NCBI GenBank assembly: GCA_023055355.1
Contig: JALJCS010000010.1
Location: 26,179,001-26,243,000, forward strand
Length of the DNA stretch: 64,000 bases
Direction of reading: 5' to 3'
Origin: Agelaius tricolor
Lineage: Eukaryota > Chordata > Aves > Passeriformes > Icteridae
Positions 60,101 to 64,000 of the stretch are shown here, piece by piece. The position numbers and the translations under genes were made by a program. The notes under the pieces were generated by a model. It was not told the origin of the DNA. It saw only the letters and a program-made list of their open reading frames with translations, and ran no database searches. Every line of letters begins with the position of its first letter. Positions within the stretch are counted from its first letter, which is position 1.

Positions 60101-62379
60101 TTTAATTAAGGATGTATTTATAAAGTGGCAACAGGAATTACAGCAGATTGGAGGTTTTTTTATTGAAACAATTTTCATAAAATTTGTTGATTAATGAAAA
60201 AAAAATTAGATGCGCTATCAAAGTTTTCTTTAAGTCCAAAATTTATTCTGGAGCCAGTACCCTCCTACCTGAGCACATCCATTTTCCTGGTCACTGTGGA
60301 GGTATTCAGCCCACTGTAAGAGCCCGGTGGCACTGATGGACATTAATGACCAATCTCACTGCCAGCTTTGCCACAGCTCTGTTCTGCCTGGCCACAGACC
60401 CTGCTGAGGCAGACACTGATCCATCAACTCATTTTGTGGCATGACCTGGGACCTCCCTCATTGCTGTGGACCTGGGGCAGTATCTGAGCCTGGTTACCCT
60501 CACTGGGCCTGATCCTGGCCTGCTGGTTGACTTCATAGCTTAAGCTTGGACTTGCCTTGTCACCAGAGCTTGTGCAATGTCCTCTTGCTTAAGTCTTGTT
60601 GCTGTCAGTTGTAAACCTCAGGGGCTGTGGGACAGGCTCTGGTTAATGAGCCCCCTGTTCTACCTGCTGAATCTTTATTTCTGGCTCCTGATCCCTTTGG
60701 GACCAGCTTGCCTAGACAGCCAGCATCAGTCCCCTGTTCTGCTGAATTTAGCTCAGGGGCTTGACTGGAGGGATTTTTCTGTATTTCAGGTAGAGCTCCT
60801 GATTCTTCAGGCTGTTGGCATTTCCCATGTGCTCCTTCCCAGAGGTGTTGCACTTCTGTTGGCCTTTCCCAGACGTTTAGGTGACCTAGACATATGGCTG
60901 GTTCCAATTAAACTGTAGTTTTGATTCTAGTCTGGAGACACTGGGGGAGTTTCTTGATTGCCTCTTATAAAGTTAGCTCACATGCAAATTTTTCCTGGAT
61001 CATGCCCTTGCATGTCAGTAGACTATGTGTGTACCACAAATCTGTTACCCAGTATTCTTTTTGTTCAAATACTAGCTAAACTCAATTGCAAAAGATGTAA
61101 GAAATATGCCTTGATTTTTTGTTTAATTGAGTTGTTGAGAATACTTGAACTCCCTTAATGAGATAGGAACAGACCTTGTAGCTGGAAACTTTGTAAACCT
61201 CAAGAGAGGGACTCTGGCAGTTACTGTTGTGTGTGTGTTATTGTTTATATTGTGGAAATATATAAAATGAACTTGCTTAGCTGTAGATGCTCTCAGAGTG
61301 GAACTTTCCACTTTCTGTTGTAGATTATTCAGTTTAACACTGGCTGGACAGTTTTGAAAATACGAAATGCGTGTGGACTCTTAAACGGACATCTCTTTAA
61401 TAAGCAATGTATGCTTACCTCTAGCATTTCCCAACCTGTGAATCATGGATATTAAGTTCCTTAGTGGTTGGTAAAGGTATTTGATAAACAGATTTCTTCT
61501 TTGAAGACCTTAAGTGGCTACAGTGCTTGCCTTGAAAAAAATTATGGGGTCTACAGATTGGAAGAGATTGGAAAGCACTAATCTAAAAGGGATTTCATCT
61601 GGCATATAATTTCTGATCTACCCTCTCCACAACTACAGGCAGGACATTCTTTTAGGTTAACATTTTTTGTCTCTTTGTTAGCAGCATATGGAGGCATATT
61701 GAGAGAAGGCATTTATGACTACCTGGATTTCAAAACCCTGTCTTGTATTTTCCCTAAGTGCTCTTGAACTTGCTTTTATTCAGAACATCATCCGAGTTGT
61801 GCTTGTCAGAGCAAATCACATAAACACTACCGGTCTTTGTCAGTATTTGTGCAGGGAACTACCAAGAGAAAAGATAGTGAGGCAAAGCAGAAGGTACTGA
61901 CGTTGATCCAGCAGCTGTTGCTCTCCCATTTTTGTATCTCCTTTTCTAGAACTGATGGCAGAAGCACTGCACAAGTTATCCTAAATGATGTCAGCTGGAG
62001 TATTTCCAAAAAAGAAATAAAATCAACATTTCACAAAGTCCTTAGGGTTAGTCCTTAAAATCTCAGTTGGGATTGAAAGATATCCATGAACTACAAGTGC
62101 AGAGAAAGATTGTGTAAGAAGCTTCAAAGGAGTTGGGCTGTAGTAAAACAAACAGCATAAGAGACAGTGACCCCACCTCGTCCACACTGGAAAAGGTTTA
62201 ACACTTGGGAGAACTTTTTTAACTTGTAGGGAAATGTTGACCTAAGAGAAAATGTGTATAAGCTGGACATGAGCCTTGTGTAGACAAGAGTGTATGTGAA
62301 GAGCTCAGTAACAGGAGCAGAAAGTTTTTGGAATTGCTTGTCATAGGAGGAGCTGGGCTGTAGCACTTCACTAGCTTTC

Positions 62380-62500
62380 AGGTGGAGCTTCATCCCTTTA
62401 TGAAAGGAAATTTTATGCTGTGGTTGGCTGCCAAAAGCAGTGGTTGGACTTGACCTGAATGTCCCTTTGGAACTGTTTTCTTTATATGTACCCTATATTG
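62380..62500 (+). mobile_element. Possible CR1 3' tail remnant
   Basis: GTGGTTGGACTTGACCTGAATGTCCC at about 62440-62465 resembles the CR1 3' block 'ggttggactTgatgatcttaaaggtc', and the preceding text has the looser character of CR1 3' sequence. No clear ATTCTNTGATTC terminus remains. A chance match cannot be excluded. Confidence 0.4.
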
Positions 62501-64000
62501 TTCCTCAAGATTACATGGCTATAATGGTTATCATTCTGCCCTTAATTAACCATATGAGTTTGATATTTATGGCTCAGAACTTAGAAAGAAGATGATTTGC
62601 TACAAGCCAGTTCATAATTAATTCCAGCCCTAGTATGGTGTTCAATAGATTTGGGATTTATTATTTCCAGCATGTATAAACAATTTCATTAATAAATATG
62701 TTCGGTTCACTGGCTGCCAAGGCCATGAGGACTGTAATCCTCCCATCAATACCACTGGCATGAGGTGGGCTGCCAGCCATATGCTGGGCACATCAACCTG
62801 TGGTGCTCTCCACCACTGTGTTCAGAATCCAGTGCTAATGCTCCTCAGCAAGCACTGACAAAAGCCAGAGAGCAGAGGTTTTTATCTGAAATTATGTTAT
62901 AAATCTCATTTTAGCTGATGTAGAGCTGGACTGTGCACAGCCTGCATACATGCTGTTCCATATCCGTGTGTTTCTTGTCTGTTCTCAAACAGCTGTTCTC
63001 ACCCTGTACTCACTGGCCTGCCAGATGTTACAAATCCAGGGAAAATATGGAGTCACATTCTCCCTCTGTAGGACTTATCCATGACCAGCTTGAGTCCTGC
63101 TGTTTGGTCTAACACTTAACCTGGATTTTCTAGTAACTCATCCACTATGATGACAAAACATGAGGTTAAGAACTTGTTGTTGCCAGCAGGACTGATGCTG
63201 GAGTTGTAATCTGATACCCTAATCTCGAGTGAAGTTGCCTCAAGACCACATCTATAATAATTACTGGTGCTTGTATGATCGCTAGTGACAGTGAGACTAG
63301 ATTCTTAAAATGCATAGGGAAGAGACCCTTTGGATCATTCTTAGTTTTTCTGACTCTCATAAAAGACTAATTACCTTAATTAAATGTAGCACTTCACGTT
63401 CTTCAGCACAGGCATTCAATTTTCTTTATGTATTTTTAGAAACAGGTCTACAAGAGATAATCACACTGAAAGTTTATCTTTTTTTTAAGTGTGCTTAGTC
63501 CCTCCCCCTGCTTCCCAGTCACTGGAAAACTCCTAAGTACTTAACTGGTCTCCAGATTATCTACAGCAATGTGGAGAAGTTCCAGTCTGGGAGACACTGA
63601 GGACAGTTGGTTCATGTGTTTTTAGTGATGTAATGTCCAATCTTAGTTATTCTGTGCTGCTGTTTAGTGTGAATTCATGACTGCAGGAGTGATTAGAAGG
63701 CTTGAGAGCAGAATTATTTCACTGGCAGTCAGCATGACTCCAACTAATAAGTAAGTCACAGGAATAATTAAAGATCCATTCATTTTGTGATAATCACTAG
63801 ACTAGGTTTGTTAAGAGAGTCTTTTTCATGGATGGGATGAAATCAATTGATACAGTGCTGTAGAGCAATGTTAGAATGACACAGAAAATCTGTTTGCTGA
63901 GACATTCTATCTGGCCTAAACTGATCTCACGGGGCACATTCTCCACTCTTTGATATTTATTGTATTAAAAACTCATTCCTTTGACAGGGAAATTGACTTG

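Larger units (their letters stand above)
46630..64000 (+). other. KALRN: KALRN intron following the 513-nt exon (5' part, at least 17.4 kb)
   Basis: The sequence from donor GTAGGG at 46630 to the window end contains no further kalirin exon that I can find. The next expected segment continues the spectrin repeats after DAEK. Named contents are an AT-rich stretch near 47795-47875, an (AT)9 run at 55819-55836, an LTR-like element at about 56517-57166, a CpG-denser patch at 57280-57620 and a probable CR1 tail near 62380-62500. The open frames I checked (55461-56024 +, 57005-57625 -, 61837-62058 +) have no recognisable domain and are judged chance. Confidence 0.8.

Noticed and set aside
61715..62058. 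Two overlapping short + strand frames considered as a further KALRN exon or pseudogene
   Set aside because: Neither matches the kalirin spectrin-repeat sequence expected next, and I recognise no other gene in them.
1..64000. TRIO instead of KALRN as the gene identity
   Set aside because: Discriminating stretches (SFRNDGL, RKLVTYLASVP, KTLQEAFPAEIH, FPVDVEGSRRLIDEH) agree with kalirin and not with TRIO, as I recall both.
1..64000. A new multi-gene system, CRISPR array, tRNA or rRNA gene
   Set aside because: No regularly spaced repeats, no tRNA-like cloverleaf and no cluster of genes was seen. The window is almost entirely intron of one vertebrate gene.

Overview
This window looks like nuclear DNA from a bird. 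The evidence is vertebrate-style gene structure (short exons with GT-AG splice sites in very long introns), a well preserved CR1 LINE 3' end, several older CR1 remnants, and an LTR-like element of a kind I associate with songbird endogenous retroviruses. The songbird assignment is an inference. I see no bacterial or viral gene organisation, no CRISPR array, no tRNA or rRNA and no operon.

The only gene I can support is KALRN (kalirin, a Rho guanine-nucleotide exchange factor), on the + strand. Four consecutive internal coding exons are present: 7038-7112, 17387-17501, 42407-42599 and 46117-46629. They total 896 nt, have canonical splice sites and compatible phases, and together read as about 298 uninterrupted residues. 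These cover the extreme N-terminal segment, the SEC14/CRAL-TRIO domain and the start of the spectrin-repeat region. The first coding exon lies before the window and the remaining spectrin repeats, GEF domains and downstream modules lie after it. By the usual mammalian numbering these are probably coding exons 2-5.

Layout: 1-7037 is the 3' part of an upstream intron with an ancient interspersed repeat near 2.7-3.2 kb. 7113-17386 is a 10.3-kb intron holding a TATA-like, CpG-richer spot near 10.5-10.7 kb. 17502-42406 is a 24.9-kb intron with three CR1 copies. 42600-46116 is a 3.5-kb intron with a strong short hairpin. 46630-64000 is the 5' part of a long intron with an LTR-like element near 56.5-57.2 kb.

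Most of the window is intronic, and none of the many open frames in it resembles a protein I know. Features worth a second look are the pre-miRNA-shaped hairpin at 43190-43260, the tandem octamer motif at 398-429, the possible alternative first exon near 10.56-10.69 kb, and the unresolved boundaries of the LTR-like element. I found no convincing undescribed multi-gene system.
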